50,513 bases of DNA from Microcaldota archaeon (GCA_018304295.1 JAGVWK010000008.1:1-50513), one strand, 5' to 3'; numbered from the stretch's first letter, positions 1 to 8,367 are shown. Numbers and translations are program-made. The notes: generated by a model not told the origin, from the letters alone.

Positions 1-2
1 CC

Positions 3-1037
3 CTGCTTTACGGCTATTCAAACGCGCGCGTGCGCGCAATGAAGGGCGAGCTTCTCAAAAAGCCCCAGGTGCTTGACCTTCTTGGCGCAAAGACGCAAAA
101 TGGCATAATAGAGATGCTTTCCCACACGCCTTACAAGGAGAATATACTTTCCCTTTCCCTGCGCTTTAAAAACGAGGAGCTCGTAGAGCTTGCGCTTGGG
201 CAAAACTTTGCGTATAACTCTCAAAAGCTGCTTCGCATAGCCCCAAAGCCCAGCCGCCGCGCCCTACTTGCATTCATGGAGCGCTACGACATCCTCAACA
301 TAAAAACAATACTGCTTTCAAAGCGCCTTGGGAAAAAGGGCGAGGAAATGGCGCACTATACCATGGGCGCCGGCTCGCTTTCCTTTGGCGACCTAAAGGC
401 AATGTGGGAGCTTCCTGATGCGCTCTCCGTCCTCTCCTACCTGCGCTACAGCGAAATAGGGCAGAAAATATTTGCAATGCATTCTTTTGCAAAGGCAAAG
501 GAATCCGTGTCAGGCGGAAGGGATTTTGAGCAGCTCTTTGGCATGCTTGACTCGTACTACTACGCATCAGCAACAGCCGCAATAATTGGCACCGGCAAAG
601 ACTCGCAGCTTTTGCGCTCCATCATACTTTCCGAGGCGGACGCAAAAAATGCGCTCACAGTGCTGCGCTGCAAGGCCGCAGGCATGGATACGGAAGGCGC
701 GCTTTTGCATCTTGTAACGTTCGGGACGCTGCAAAAGGGATTTTTTGAGTCCATTGCAAACGAAAAAGACATGAAGGGCGCAATTGCAAAAGTGCGCTCA
801 AAATTTGGCATTGAAGAAAGCAAGGCCCTTTCCCTTTCCATTATTGAGGCAGAGCTTGAATCAAGGCTTGTTGCAACAAGCCTGCGCGCGCTTTCATTTT
901 CCATGATGTCAATAGGTGCGATAGTTGGCTACCTTTTCCTTAAGGAAGAGGAAATGAGCAACATAAGGAAAATATCAAGGGGCAAGGCGCTGGGGCTTTC
1001 CGACGCACAGATTTCGCAAATGCTTGTGTTCGCATAA
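3..1037 (+). CDS. atpC: A/V-type ATP synthase subunit C (5' partial)
   Basis: Central-stalk subunit C (V-ATPase d/AC39 family), which couples the rotor shaft to the membrane ring. The ORF track starts it at a GTG at 30, but the same frame is open back to the window edge and reads LLYGYSNARVRAMKGELL. That is the characteristic family N-terminus, so the true start lies a few codons before base 1. The rest is all-helical with the family pattern (for example LRYSEIGQKI and SYYYASA). It is first in the visible C-F-A-B-D order, so the K and E genes are expected upstream. Confident in family; the start is not in the window. Confidence 0.9.
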   Translation: MLYGYSNARVRAMKGELLKKPQVLDLLGAKTQNGIIEMLSHTPYKENILSLSLRFKNEELVELALGQNFAYNSQKLLRIAPKPSRRALLAFMERYDILNIKTILLSKRLGKKGEEMAHYTMGAGSLSFGDLKAMWELPDALSVLSYLRYSEIGQKIFAMHSFAKAKESVSGGRDFEQLFGMLDSYYYASATAAIIGTGKDSQLLRSIILSEADAKNALTVLRCKAAGMDTEGALLHLVTFGTLQKGFFESIANEKDMKGAIAKVRSKFGIEESKALSLSIIEAELESRLVATSLRALSFSMMSIGAIVGYLFLKEEEMSNIRKISRGKALGLSDAQISQMLVFA

Positions 1038-1077
1038 TGGGCTGGAAATGAAGTTGAACCGGAACTGAAGTGATGAA

Positions 1078-1407
1078 ATGGAATTGGACGAAAAAATAGC
1101 AGTGATAGGGAATTCCTCCCTTGTGAGCGGCTTTAGGCTCGCGGGCTTGCGGGATTTTTTCACCCTTGAAGGCAAACAAGCCGAAGACAAGCTCTCAGAG
1201 CTTATCGGCGATCCGACCTACGGGATAATAATACTGGAGGAAAGCATTCTGGAAAAGGCGGACTGGAGGCTCAAGCGGCGCATTGAGGCGATTGCAAAGC
1301 CCGTTGTCGTGAGCGTGCCCTCCCCAAGCGGCCCAATGGAGCAGTCGGAATCCATAAACATGCTTGTGAAAAGGGCACTGGGCTTTGAGCTTGCGGACAA
1401 GAAATGA
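1078..1407 (+). CDS. atpF: A/V-type ATP synthase subunit F
   Basis: Small Rossmann-like central-stalk subunit, 109 aa, the usual size for archaeal AtpF. The N-terminus KIAVIGNSSLVSGFRLAG is the family signature, followed by an acidic helix and IIILEE, matching the beta strand after the hinge. It starts 40 nt after atpC and ends 26 nt before atpA, consistent with one operon. The start is the ATG at 1078; no strong ribosome site is visible. Confidence 0.92.
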   Translation: MELDEKIAVIGNSSLVSGFRLAGLRDFFTLEGKQAEDKLSELIGDPTYGIIILEESILEKADWRLKRRIEAIAKPVVVSVPSPSGPMEQSESINMLVKRALGFELADKK

Positions 1408-1433
1408 ACGGATAAAATTTACGAGGTGTTAAA

Positions 1434-3176
1434 ATGGGAGCATTAAGCAAAATTTCAGGGCCCGTAGTAGTGGCAGGCGGCATGAAAGGCGCCAAAATGT
1501 ACGATGTCGTGAAAGTGGGGAACGAAAAGCTCATAGGCGAAATAATCCGCCTTGTGGGCGACAACGCAACAATACAGGTTTACGAGGACACTTCGGGCCT
1601 TAAGCCCGGGGAGCCTGTGGAAAGCACGGGCGAGCCGCTCTCAGTGGAACTTGGGCCGGGACTTCTCCAGTCCATTTACGACGGCATCCAGCGCCCCCTT
1701 GACGCTATTGCAAACAAGCACGGCTCTTTCATACCCCGCGGCGTTGCAGTGGCGCCGCTGGACAGGAAAAAGAAATGGGATTTCAAGGCAAAAGTGAAAA
1801 AAGGCGACAAGGTGCAAAAAGGCGACGTGCTTGGCATAGTGCAGGAAACCGACATAGTTGAGCACCGCATACTTGCGCAAACCGACGGCACGGTGCATTC
1901 CATTTCCTCGGGCAAATACACCGTAACAGAAAACGTGGGCTCAATAGACGACGGCAAAAAAAAGCACGATTTCTCCCTTATGCACCGCCATTTCGTCCGC
2001 GAGGCGCGCCCATACGCGCAAAAGTTTGACCCCAACATCCCCCTTGTAACAGGGCAGCGCATTGTTGACATGTTTTTCCCGATTGCAAAAGGCGGCACAG
2101 CATGCGTTCCGGGTCCCTTTGGAAGCGGCAAGACGGTTACGCAGCACCAGTTTGCAAAATGGTCAGACACCCAAATAGTCGTTTACATAGGGTGCGGGGA
2201 GCGCGGCAATGAAATGACTGAAGTGCTTACGGAATTTCCCCACCTTGAGGACCCCAAAACAAAGAAGCCGCTCATGATGCGCACAGTCCTGATAGCAAAC
2301 ACTTCCAACATGCCCGTTGCAGCCCGCGAAGCCTCAGTATATACTGGCATTACGATTGCGGAATACTACCGCGACATGGGATACGACGTTGCGCTCATGG
2401 CGGACTCCACTTCCCGCTGGGCAGAGGCAATGCGCGAGATTGGCGGCCGCCTTGAGGAAATGCCCGGCGAGGAAGGCTACCCCGCATACCTTGCGCGCAG
2501 GCTCGCAGAGTTCTACGAGCGCGCAGGCCGCGTGCAATGCCTTGGCTCTGCCGACCGCAAAGGCTCAGTAACAATAATAGGCGCCGTCTCCCCGCCCGGC
2601 GGGGACATAAACGAGCCTGTTTCGCAAAACACGCTGCGCGTTACCAAGGTGTTCCTTGCGCTTGACGCATCCCTTGCGCAAAGAAGGCACTTCCCAGCAT
2701 TCCACTGGCTGCGCTCCTATTCTCTTTACACCGACACCCTTGACCCGTGGTATGCGAACATTTCCTCGGACTGGATAAGCCTTCGCACGCAATCCATGGC
2801 GCTTTTGCAAAAGGAGGCCGAGCTGCAGGAAATAGTGCAGCTTGTAGGCCCGGACGCGCTGCCTGAAAAGGAGCAGGTAATCCTAGCCGTTACAAAGATG
2901 ATACGCGAGGACTATTTGCAGCAATCCGCTTTCCACGACATAGACACATACTCCAGCATGAAAAAGCAGTATCTGATGCTGCGCAGCATCCTCAAGTTCT
3001 ACGAGCGTGCAACCGCATCAGTTGACCTGGGCGTGCAGCTTAAGCACATGTCAGCAATGAAAGTGCGCGAGAAAATCGGCAGGATGAAGGAAGTGCCGGA
3101 AAAAGAACTCAAGGAGCTTGAATCCCTTGCAGGGGAAATAGAAGGAGAGTTTGACTCCCTTGTAAGAAAGCAATAA
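1434..3176 (+). CDS. atpA: A/V-type ATP synthase catalytic subunit A
   Basis: Catalytic subunit of the A1 head, 580 aa, typical for archaea. Seen: N-terminal barrel ([18 protein letters not shown]), the A-specific non-homologous region (about residues 110-190), the P-loop GPFGSGKT (about residue 226), the catalytic GERGNE motif and [14 protein letters not shown]. The start ATG is preceded by gaggtg. No intein interrupts the P-loop, a common intein site in this gene. Couples ATP synthesis or hydrolysis to ion flow with AtpB, C, D and F. Confidence 0.97.
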   Translation: MGALSKISGPVVVAGGMKGAKMYDVVKVGNEKLIGEIIRLVGDNATIQVYEDTSGLKPGEPVESTGEPLSVELGPGLLQSIYDGIQRPLDAIANKHGSFIPRGVAVAPLDRKKKWDFKAKVKKGDKVQKGDVLGIVQETDIVEHRILAQTDGTVHSISSGKYTVTENVGSIDDGKKKHDFSLMHRHFVREARPYAQKFDPNIPLVTGQRIVDMFFPIAKGGTACVPGPFGSGKTVTQHQFAKWSDTQIVVYIGCGERGNEMTEVLTEFPHLEDPKTKKPLMMRTVLIANTSNMPVAAREASVYTGITIAEYYRDMGYDVALMADSTSRWAEAMREIGGRLEEMPGEEGYPAYLARRLAEFYERAGRVQCLGSADRKGSVTIIGAVSPPGGDINEPVSQNTLRVTKVFLALDASLAQRRHFPAFHWLRSYSLYTDTLDPWYANISSDWISLRTQSMALLQKEAELQEIVQLVGPDALPEKEQVILAVTKMIREDYLQQSAFHDIDTYSSMKKQYLMLRSILKFYERATASVDLGVQLKHMSAMKVREKIGRMKEVPEKELKELESLAGEIEGEFDSLVRKQ

Positions 3177-3215
3177 TCAAATCAGAATAATCAAACAATA
3201 TAATGGGTGGTAATC

Positions 3216-4595
3216 ATGAAAGAATACAAAACAGTGTCAAAAATTGCAGGCCCTCTTGTGTTTGTTGAGGGGGTGGACGCAATCGGCTACAACGAGATTG
3301 CGGAAATAACGCTTCCCTCTGGAGAGAAGCGCAAGGGGCAGGTGCTTGAAACCTCCAAGGGCGTCGCGGTGGTGCAGATTTTCGGCTCCACAGCAGGCCT
3401 TAACATACCCGACACGCGCGTAAAGTTCCTTGGGGAAACAATGAAGCTTGGCGTTTCAACCGAAATGCTCGGGCGCGTTTTCAACGGCCTTGGCGAGCCG
3501 CGCGACAAGGGGCCAAAAATCATCCCCGAAGCGCGCATTGACATCAACGGCTCCGCAATAAACCCCTATTCGCGCTCGGAGCCGCGCGACTTCATCCAAA
3601 CCGGCGTTTCCACAATAGACGGCATGAACACCCTTGTGCGCGGGCAAAAGCTCCCCATCTTTTCAGGAAGCGGCCTTCCTCACAACGCGCTTGCGGTGCA
3701 AATAGCCCGCCAAGCAAAGGCGGTTTCCTCAAAGGGGGAAAAGTTCGCAGTGGTGTTTGCGGCAGTGGGCATAACGCACGAGGAAAGCTCCTTTTTCATG
3801 CGCGATTTTGAAAAAACCGGCGCCCTTGAGAGGGCGGTGCTTTTCCTTAACCTTGCGGACGACCCGTCCGTTGAGCGCATCATCACCCCCCGCCTTGCCC
3901 TCACAACCGCGGAATACCTTGCATACGAAAAAGACATGCACGTGCTTGTGATAATAACCGACATGACGAACTATTGCGAGGCATTGCGCGAAATCGCATC
4001 CGCGCGCGAAGAGGTGCCCGGAAGGCGCGGCTACCCCGGCTACATGTACACTGACCTGTCCACGATATACGAGCGCGCAGGCTGCATAAAGGGAAGGAAA
4101 GGGACGGTTACGCAGCTTTCCATCCTCACAATGCCCGGCGACGACATCACGCACCCGATTGCGGACCTTACCGGCTACATTACGGAGGGGCAGATAGTGC
4201 TTGGACGGGATTTGCACCGCAAAAACATCTACCCGCCTGTTGACGTTCTTCCCTGCTTGTCAAGGCTCATGAACCTTGGGATTGGAAAAGAGCGCACGCG
4301 CGAGGACCACCGCGGCGTTGCAGACCAGCTTTACGCAGGATACGCAACAGGGCGCGACCTTCGTTCCCTTTCCGCAGTTGTCGGCGAGGAGGCGCTTTCA
4401 GAGAACGATAAGCTCTATTTGAAATTCGCAGACGCGTTTGAGCAGCGCTTCATAAAGCAGGACGCGCACGAGGACCGCACAATAGAGCAGACCCTTGAGC
4501 TTGGCTGGGAGCTCTTTGCAATGCTGCCTGAAAGCGAGCTCAAAAGGCTCAAGAAGGAGTTCATAGAAAAATACGGCAAGAAATACAGGAAGTAA
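3216..4595 (+). CDS. atpB: A/V-type ATP synthase regulatory subunit B
   Basis: Non-catalytic nucleotide-binding subunit of the A1 head. The ORF track uses a GTG at 3207; the ATG at 3216 is preferred because ggtggt, a good ribosome site, lies just before it. This gives 459 aa, normal for AtpB. The B-type degenerate P-loop is present ([10 protein letters not shown] in place of GxxGxGKT), as is the family [19 protein letters not shown]. It follows atpA by about 40 nt. Confidence 0.96.
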   Translation: MKEYKTVSKIAGPLVFVEGVDAIGYNEIAEITLPSGEKRKGQVLETSKGVAVVQIFGSTAGLNIPDTRVKFLGETMKLGVSTEMLGRVFNGLGEPRDKGPKIIPEARIDINGSAINPYSRSEPRDFIQTGVSTIDGMNTLVRGQKLPIFSGSGLPHNALAVQIARQAKAVSSKGEKFAVVFAAVGITHEESSFFMRDFEKTGALERAVLFLNLADDPSVERIITPRLALTTAEYLAYEKDMHVLVIITDMTNYCEALREIASAREEVPGRRGYPGYMYTDLSTIYERAGCIKGRKGTVTQLSILTMPGDDITHPIADLTGYITEGQIVLGRDLHRKNIYPPVDVLPCLSRLMNLGIGKERTREDHRGVADQLYAGYATGRDLRSLSAVVGEEALSENDKLYLKFADAFEQRFIKQDAHEDRTIEQTLELGWELFAMLPESELKRLKKEFIEKYGKKYRK

Positions 4596-4635
4596 AAACC
4601 GCAACCCATGAAAAAAATGCAGCAACAGCGAACGA

Positions 4636-4663
4636 AACAGCGAATGTATGCATATTCGTTGTT
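4636..4663. other. 28-nt near-perfect palindrome between atpB and atpD
   Basis: The 101-nt gap between atpB and atpD contains aacagcgaatgtat / gcatattcgttgtt. The two halves pair fully if the G-T positions are read as G-U wobbles in RNA. A longer alternative arm (gcaacagcga) lies just upstream. There is no T-run after it, so an mRNA processing or stability hairpin is more likely than a terminator. Function is inferred only. Confidence 0.45.
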
Positions 4664-4696
4664 GCGGTGCATAAATCACAGCAGGAACGTGATAGG

Positions 4697-5362
4697 ATGG
4701 CAGAGAACCCAAACCCGACAAGAATGGAGCTGCTCAATGCGCGCAGCCGCATAAAGCTTGCGCGCAAGGGGCACACGCTCCTTAAGCAAAAGCGCGACGC
4801 TCTCATCCTTGGGTTCTTCAAGATACTCTCAAAGGCAAAGGATTTGCGCGGCCAGCTGAACTCCCAGATGCAAAAATGCTACTCCTCCCTTGCAATCGCG
4901 CAGGCGTATCACGGAATATATGAAGTGGAAAACGCCGCCCTTTCGGTAAAGGAGGCGCAGGGCGTAAACATCAAGGTGCGCAACATAATGGGCGTTAAAA
5001 TCCCTCACATACAATCCAGCGTGCAGGCGCGCACCCTTCTCACGCGCGGCTACTCAATCGTTGGGACAAGCGCAAAAATAGACGAGGTTGCGGAAAACTT
5101 TGAAGCGGCTTTCGCGCTCGTGGTAACCCTCGCAGAGACTGAAAATGCCATACGCAAGCTCATACGCGAAATAGAAAAGACAAAGCGGCGCGTGAACGCC
5201 CTTGAGTTTGTAGTGCTTCCGCGGCTTGAGTCGCAGGCAAAGCTCATCTCATTCCGCCTGCAGGAAATGGAAAGGGACTCCTTTGTGATGCTTAAAATGA
5301 TAAAGAAAAAGCTCAGCGCAAACGCAGCCGCCGCAGAGGAGCAAAAGGCAAAGCCGAATTAA
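4697..5362 (+). CDS. atpD: A/V-type ATP synthase subunit D
   Basis: Central rotor shaft subunit, 221 aa. The ORF track starts at 4667, but the family N-terminus is NPTRMELLNARSRIKLA, so the ATG at 4697 (MAENPNPTR) is chosen. Long antiparallel coiled coil at both ends, with the family motif GHTLLKQKRDALI near the N-terminus and a Lys/Ala-rich tail. Last visible gene of the ATP synthase operon; the next gene converges on it. Confidence 0.95.
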   Translation: MAENPNPTRMELLNARSRIKLARKGHTLLKQKRDALILGFFKILSKAKDLRGQLNSQMQKCYSSLAIAQAYHGIYEVENAALSVKEAQGVNIKVRNIMGVKIPHIQSSVQARTLLTRGYSIVGTSAKIDEVAENFEAAFALVVTLAETENAIRKLIREIEKTKRRVNALEFVVLPRLESQAKLISFRLQEMERDSFVMLKMIKKKLSANAAAAEEQKAKPN

Positions 5363-5375
5363 AAAAAGAAAATAA

Positions 5376-5393
5376 AAAGCTCAAATGAGCTTT
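5376..5393. terminator. Palindrome between convergent gene ends
   Basis: aaagctca-aa-tgagcttt is a perfect 8-bp inverted repeat between the end of atpD (+) and the end of the ferritin-like gene (-). It overlaps the stop codon of the latter and follows an A-rich tract. It is symmetrical and sits exactly at the convergence point, so a bidirectional transcript end is plausible. Archaeal terminators are mostly T-tracts, so confidence is modest. Confidence 0.35.
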
Positions 5394-5767
5394 ATGTCCC
5401 TCTGCAAGTCCTCCAAATCCTGCTCATGCTCAATCTCATCCTCAAGTATTTTCCTTATGAGGTGGAAGGTTATCGGATCCTTTGTAACCATGATTTTCTT
5501 GAGCATGTCATTGTAGACTTTTATTGCCCATTGCTCGCCCTTTATGTTCTGCTCAATGAGCTTTAGCACGTTAGGGTCCTTTGGCTCGTCATAGCCGCAC
5601 GTTGATTTCTTGACCCACTCCCCGGGGTTGAGTATCGGCGTGCCCCCAAGCTCTATTATCCTTTTTGCAAGCATTTCCGCGTGCTTGAACTCGTCAGCGG
5701 CGTGCTCGCTTAGCTCCGCCTGCACGTTTGGGCCGCTTCTCTTAAATATGTTTCCCTGCATATCCAA
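5381..5767 (-). CDS. Ferritin-like protein, N-terminally shortened
   Basis: Ferritin/bacterioferritin-like helical protein. The motif ELSEHAADEFKHAEMLAKRI matches helix B (E..DE..HA) and ILEDEIEHEQDLEDL matches helix D, giving metal-ligand Glu and His residues. Full-length relatives have another helix A (about 35-40 residues with a ligand Glu) before this. Here the frame meets a TAG directly upstream of the TTG at 5767, and neither other minus frame encodes helix A. The gene is therefore a truncation or a short variant. Likely starts are the TTG at 5767 or the ATG at 5761. Confidence 0.75.
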   Translation of the reverse strand: MDMQGNIFKRSGPNVQAELSEHAADEFKHAEMLAKRIIELGGTPILNPGEWVKKSTCGYDEPKDPNVLKLIEQNIKGEQWAIKVYNDMLKKIMVTKDPITFHLIRKILEDEIEHEQDLEDLQRDIKLI

Positions 5768-5792
5768 CTAACAAACCCCTTAGGTGATATTG

Positions 5793-5915
5793 ATGAGAAA
5801 AGGACAACACGCAAACAGGCTGCAGTCGCGCAAGCGCGTGGCGGCAGGAAAGAAAAAGGCAAAAAAACGCATACAGGAAAACATGTGCAAATGCGACTGC
5901 GAGTGCACGGAATAG
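5793..5915 (+). CDS. 40-aa basic microprotein with CKCDCEC tail
   Basis: Too short for the ORF track. ATG at 5793 is preceded at ideal distance by aggtgat, a strong archaeal ribosome site. It encodes a Lys/Arg-rich segment (SRKRVAAGKKKAKKR) followed by MCKCDCECTE, four Cys alternating with charged residues, then a stop and a T-rich run. The C-terminus could bind a metal and the basic part nucleic acid. Not recognised as a known family. It is divergent from the ferritin-like gene 25 bp away, so a link to metal handling is possible. Confidence 0.6.
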   Translation: MRKGQHANRLQSRKRVAAGKKKAKKRIQENMCKCDCECTE

Positions 5916-5923
5916 TTTTTCTT

Positions 5924-6127
5924 TTATTCCTTCTTTTTCATCTCTCTGTATTTGTGATATTTCCAAACTCCATTAAAATACGCCAACGCACCTGCAAGCA
6001 TGAGTATTAGCGCCAATATGACATAATCCTTATTAAAACTAAGAATTCCGTAAGCTATGCCTACTGCACCAAGACCCAAGCTTGTTTCAAAACCTGCTTC
6101 CCCAAGCAACAGCCATTTGTCCGCCAT
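5924..6127 (-). CDS. Small two-helix membrane protein
   Basis: 67 aa. The start at 6127 (MADKWLLLGEAG) is chosen over the track start because aggtgaaaaaatg places a strong ribosome site before it. Two hydrophobic segments (ETSLGLGAVGIAYGIL and YVILALILMLAGALAYF) are followed by a basic tail (YHKYREMKKK), suggesting both ends are cytoplasmic. A TATA-like ttatatag lies about 26 nt upstream. No family recognised. Confidence 0.65.
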   Translation of the reverse strand: MADKWLLLGEAGFETSLGLGAVGIAYGILSFNKDYVILALILMLAGALAYFNGVWKYHKYREMKKKE

Positions 6128-6246
6128 TTTTTCACCTCGCAAATCCACTTGCACTATATAACGATAGCCCTTTGTATATAAAAGTTAATGCCGCATACCT
6201 CCTTCTTACCAAAACCTTTATATCCTTTCTTCAAAATAATAAACTC

Positions 6247-6780
6247 ATGTTCAAAAAATTGAATTTGTTTTCAAAAACAGAGATGAAGGCGCTCATTTTC
6301 CTATCTGAAAAAGATGGCGAGCTTTACGAGCTTCAAATAGCGCAAGGCGCAGGCATAAGCGCGGCTTCCGCAAATTCCATCCTCAACAAGTTCAGCAAAA
6401 TAGGGCTTATAAAAAAAATCACAAAGGGCAAAATGTCCTTTTACAGGCGCAACGACGAAAACCCCCTTCTTCGCCAGTTCAAGGTTTTCATTAAGGTAAA
6501 CTCCCTGCTGCCGCTTATTGAAAAGGCAGTCCCTCTCTGCAAGCGCATAGTGCTTTTTGGCAGCTGCGCAACAGGCAGGAACGGCGAAAAGAGCGACATA
6601 GACCTCTACTTTCTCTCAAGCGAAAAGAATGCGCTGCGCCGCCTCCTAGAATCAGACCCCAAAATACAGGCAATAATACTAGATAGCGTTGAATATTCCG
6701 CACTTTCCAAAAAAGATAAGCCCCTTTATGGGCGGATAAACGCAGGCATTGAACTTTATGGAGGCGAGCCCTATGGATGA
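6247..6780 (+). CDS. wHTH-minimal nucleotidyltransferase (MNT) antitoxin-type protein
   Basis: 177 aa. An N-terminal winged helix (about 1-75; ELQIAQGAGISAASANSILN is the recognition region) is fused to a minimal nucleotidyltransferase domain with the intact GS-x10-DxD motif (LFGSCATGRNGEKSDIDLYF). The start at 6247 fits a leaderless transcript: ctttatatcc is 24 nt upstream. The track's longer start is unsupported. It overlaps the HEPN gene by 8 nt. MNT/HEPN pairs act as toxin-antitoxin modules, with MNT modifying or neutralising the HEPN RNase. The wHTH suggests it also represses its own promoter (inference). Confidence 0.85.
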   Translation: MFKKLNLFSKTEMKALIFLSEKDGELYELQIAQGAGISAASANSILNKFSKIGLIKKITKGKMSFYRRNDENPLLRQFKVFIKVNSLLPLIEKAVPLCKRIVLFGSCATGRNGEKSDIDLYFLSSEKNALRRLLESDPKIQAIILDSVEYSALSKKDKPLYGRINAGIELYGGEPYG

Positions 6781-7204
6781 GCGCTTCAGCACTTGTTTGG
6801 CAGAAGGCAAGCTCGTAAAAATCGGATTGCAGCAGGACTTGGTGCAAAAGGAGTTTGATGGCGCAGAATTTGACCTCAAAACCGCGCAAACTTCTCTTTC
6901 TGAAAAAAACCACAAATGGGCAAGCGTGCAGGCATACTACTCAATGTTCCACACTGCAAAGGCGCTTGTGCTCAGCAAGGGCTATCGGGAGAAAAACCAT
7001 TACTGCCTGCGCATTGCGCTCAAGGCTCTTTTCATTGACATCCATCTTCTTGAATCAAAATACATTGAAAGGCTGCGCGATTCCATGAATCTGTGCGAGG
7101 ATGCGGATTACGGGCTCATTTATTCAGACAATTCCGCAAAAGAGGCGGTTGCATGGGCTGCCGAATTCCTGCAAGAAGCAAAAAAACTCATTAAAGGCAA
7201 ATAG
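6773..7204 (+). CDS. HEPN domain protein (toxin of MNT/HEPN pair)
   Basis: 143 aa all-helical HEPN protein. The start at 6773 (MDERFSTC) has ggaggcgag just before it and overlaps the MNT stop. Features: the conserved ASVQAYYSMFHTAKALV helix and GYREKNHYCLRIAL, which holds the Arg/His active-site signature of HEPN RNases (spacing R-x3-H). The tight overlap with the MNT gene supports a co-translated toxin-antitoxin pair. The target RNA cannot be inferred. Confidence 0.82.
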   Translation: MDERFSTCLAEGKLVKIGLQQDLVQKEFDGAEFDLKTAQTSLSEKNHKWASVQAYYSMFHTAKALVLSKGYREKNHYCLRIALKALFIDIHLLESKYIERLRDSMNLCEDADYGLIYSDNSAKEAVAWAAEFLQEAKKLIKGK

Positions 7205-7212
7205 GCGTTTCC

Positions 7213-7344
7213 ATGGATTTGGATTTTGAAAAGCCGATTATCTGCCCCTTTTGCGGGGGGATAAAGCCTGAGCAAAAAAACGCAAGGGACGTAAGCTGCC
7301 TTTGCACCTGCCTTGATTGCTCCGACGCAAAGGAGCTTGACTGA
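7213..7344 (+). CDS. 43-aa zinc-ribbon-like microprotein
   Basis: Missed by the ORF track. ATG at 7213, 8 nt after the HEPN stop, gives MDLDFEKPIICPFCGGIK followed by a Cys-rich second half (CLCTCLDC). Six cysteines in a CPFCGG knuckle plus a CxCxCxxC cluster suggest one structural zinc site. Position suggests it is the third gene of the MNT/HEPN operon. No named family recognised. Confidence 0.6.
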   Translation: MDLDFEKPIICPFCGGIKPEQKNARDVSCLCTCLDCSDAKELD

Positions 7345-7422
7345 TTTTACCAATTCCGGACTTCCCTAACAAAAACCTTACATTTAAAAATGGCTTTTCT
7401 TCCAATTATTTGTGGTGTTAAA

Positions 7423-7989
7423 ATGAAAAAATACGTTGCGCTATTCGCACTTTTTGCATCCCTCGTGCTTTTCTATGGCTGCATTGCAGCCCCTTCAGCA
7501 GAGCCGCCAGTTCCGCCAATTGGGGGCGCGAACCAAACAAACCAGTCCAACCAAACAAATCCCAACGCCAATGCAACAGTGTGGCTTTCCTATGAACCCA
7601 TACAATGCGGGGGAAACCCATGGCAGATATGGGAGGCAGAAAGCGGGCGCCAATACATAAGGGCTCCAACCGAAGAGGAAATACTAACCGCATATTACCT
7701 TCAAGTGTACGGCGTGGAAATATTGCAATACCAAAGCAGGTACACGCACGGTATTGTATGCCTTGCATGCTCCTGCCCGCGCGGGGACACAATAAGCATT
7801 GAAGTATACGAAAAAAGCAAGGCAAAAATGCTCTCCCTTGGCTGGAGCGAAGCAACAAAGCCCAAAGACTGCCCTCAGATAATGCCCCCCTCGCCCAATT
7901 TCTGCGAAAACGGCACAATCGTATCCGGAGGCATTGACGACAACGGCTGCGAGCTTGCCCCAGCGTGCATTTTTGAGCCGGACTCGTAG
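7423..7989 (+). CDS. Secreted lipoprotein, ends at an amber codon inside a longer frame
   Basis: Start at 7423 (MKKYVALFALFASLVLFYGC) rather than the track's 7390; ggtgtt precedes it and catttaaaaatg is a TATA-like box 33-45 nt upstream. Signal peptide ends in a lipobox-like FYGC, followed by a Pro/Asn/Thr/Gln-rich spacer (NQTNQSNQTNP), then a Cys-containing domain (VCLACSCPRGD). The TAG at 7987-7989 interrupts a frame that continues to 8136 with a further Cys-rich domain. Likely anchored outside the cell membrane. Function unknown. Confidence 0.75.
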   Translation: MKKYVALFALFASLVLFYGCIAAPSAEPPVPPIGGANQTNQSNQTNPNANATVWLSYEPIQCGGNPWQIWEAESGRQYIRAPTEEEILTAYYLQVYGVEILQYQSRYTHGIVCLACSCPRGDTISIEVYEKSKAKMLSLGWSEATKPKDCPQIMPPSPNFCENGTIVSGGIDDNGCELAPACIFEPDS

Positions 7990-8136
7990 GGCAAAATTTA
8001 CATAAGCACAGACAGCGAATCCTGCAGGACAATGCTCTTCCAATGCGCGCAGGGAAAGCAGCCCTTCTTTGACAGCAGCGGCTGCGGGTGCATGGATGCC
8101 AACTCAACTGCAGGAAGCAATTCAACAGGCAACTAA
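7987..8136 (+). other. In-frame extension past the amber stop of the lipoprotein
   Basis: After the TAG the same frame reads GKIYISTDSESCRTMLFQC, then an SSGCGCMD motif and a Ser/Thr/Asn tail, to a TAA at 8134. The phase is kept and the composition (paired Cys, GCGC) matches the lipoprotein. A one-base change from CAG to TAG would explain it (FEPDSQGKIYI). Alternatives are readthrough, amber recoding or a sequencing error. No recoding signal is recognised. Confidence 0.6.
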
Positions 8137-8156
8137 GTGCGCTGCAAAGCTGAAAA

Positions 8157-8309
8157 TAGCCCCGACCAGATTCGAACTGGTGTAACTAGGTTTCTTTCAA
8201 CCGTGACGATTTTCCCTTTTTCCGCCAACGCTTTTTCGCCCGTACCCGCCTGGAGGGCGAAAAAGGGTTGTTCAAAGCCTAGTGTCCTTGGCCGCTAGAC
8301 GACGGGGCT
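8157..8309 (-). tRNA. tRNA-Gln (TTG) with an 80-nt intron
   Basis: Minus strand. Acceptor AGCCCCG/CGGGGCT pairs fully, discriminator A at 8157, no encoded CCA. D-arm GTC/GAC, anticodon stem CTAGG/CCTAG, loop CT-TTG-AA, T-arm ACCAG-TTCGAAT-CTGGT. Exons 8272-8309 and 8157-8191 give a 73-nt mature tRNA. The A1-U72 pair is typical of archaeal tRNA-Gln and argues against tRNA-Glu. Archaea normally charge this tRNA through Glu-tRNA-Gln and GatDE. Confidence 0.9.
8192..8271 (-). other. tRNA-Gln intron at position 37/38
   Basis: 80 nt between A37 and A38. Its ends contain CAACC and GGTTG, which can form the central helix of a bulge-helix-bulge splice site. The interior holds a strong hairpin (ctttttcgccc paired with gggcgaaaaag). 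Canonical archaeal intron position; long for a tRNA intron of this type. Confidence 0.85.
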
Positions 8310-8367
8310 AGCGTGCATTAATATGCAACATTGATATGCAAAAAACAAGTTATAAACTCTATCCTTT

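Noticed and set aside
30-1037. GTG start of atpC at 30
   Set aside because: The same frame upstream encodes the conserved family N-terminus up to the window edge, so the gene is partial, not started at 30.
7423-8136. Pyrrolysine-encoded TAG
   Set aside because: No pyl genes or methylamine methyltransferase context in the window; the protein is not of a family known to use it. Kept only as a remote option.
8157-8309. tRNA-Glu
   Set aside because: The D-arm resembles tRNA-Glu, but the spliced anticodon is TTG and the acceptor begins with A1-U72, both pointing to Gln.
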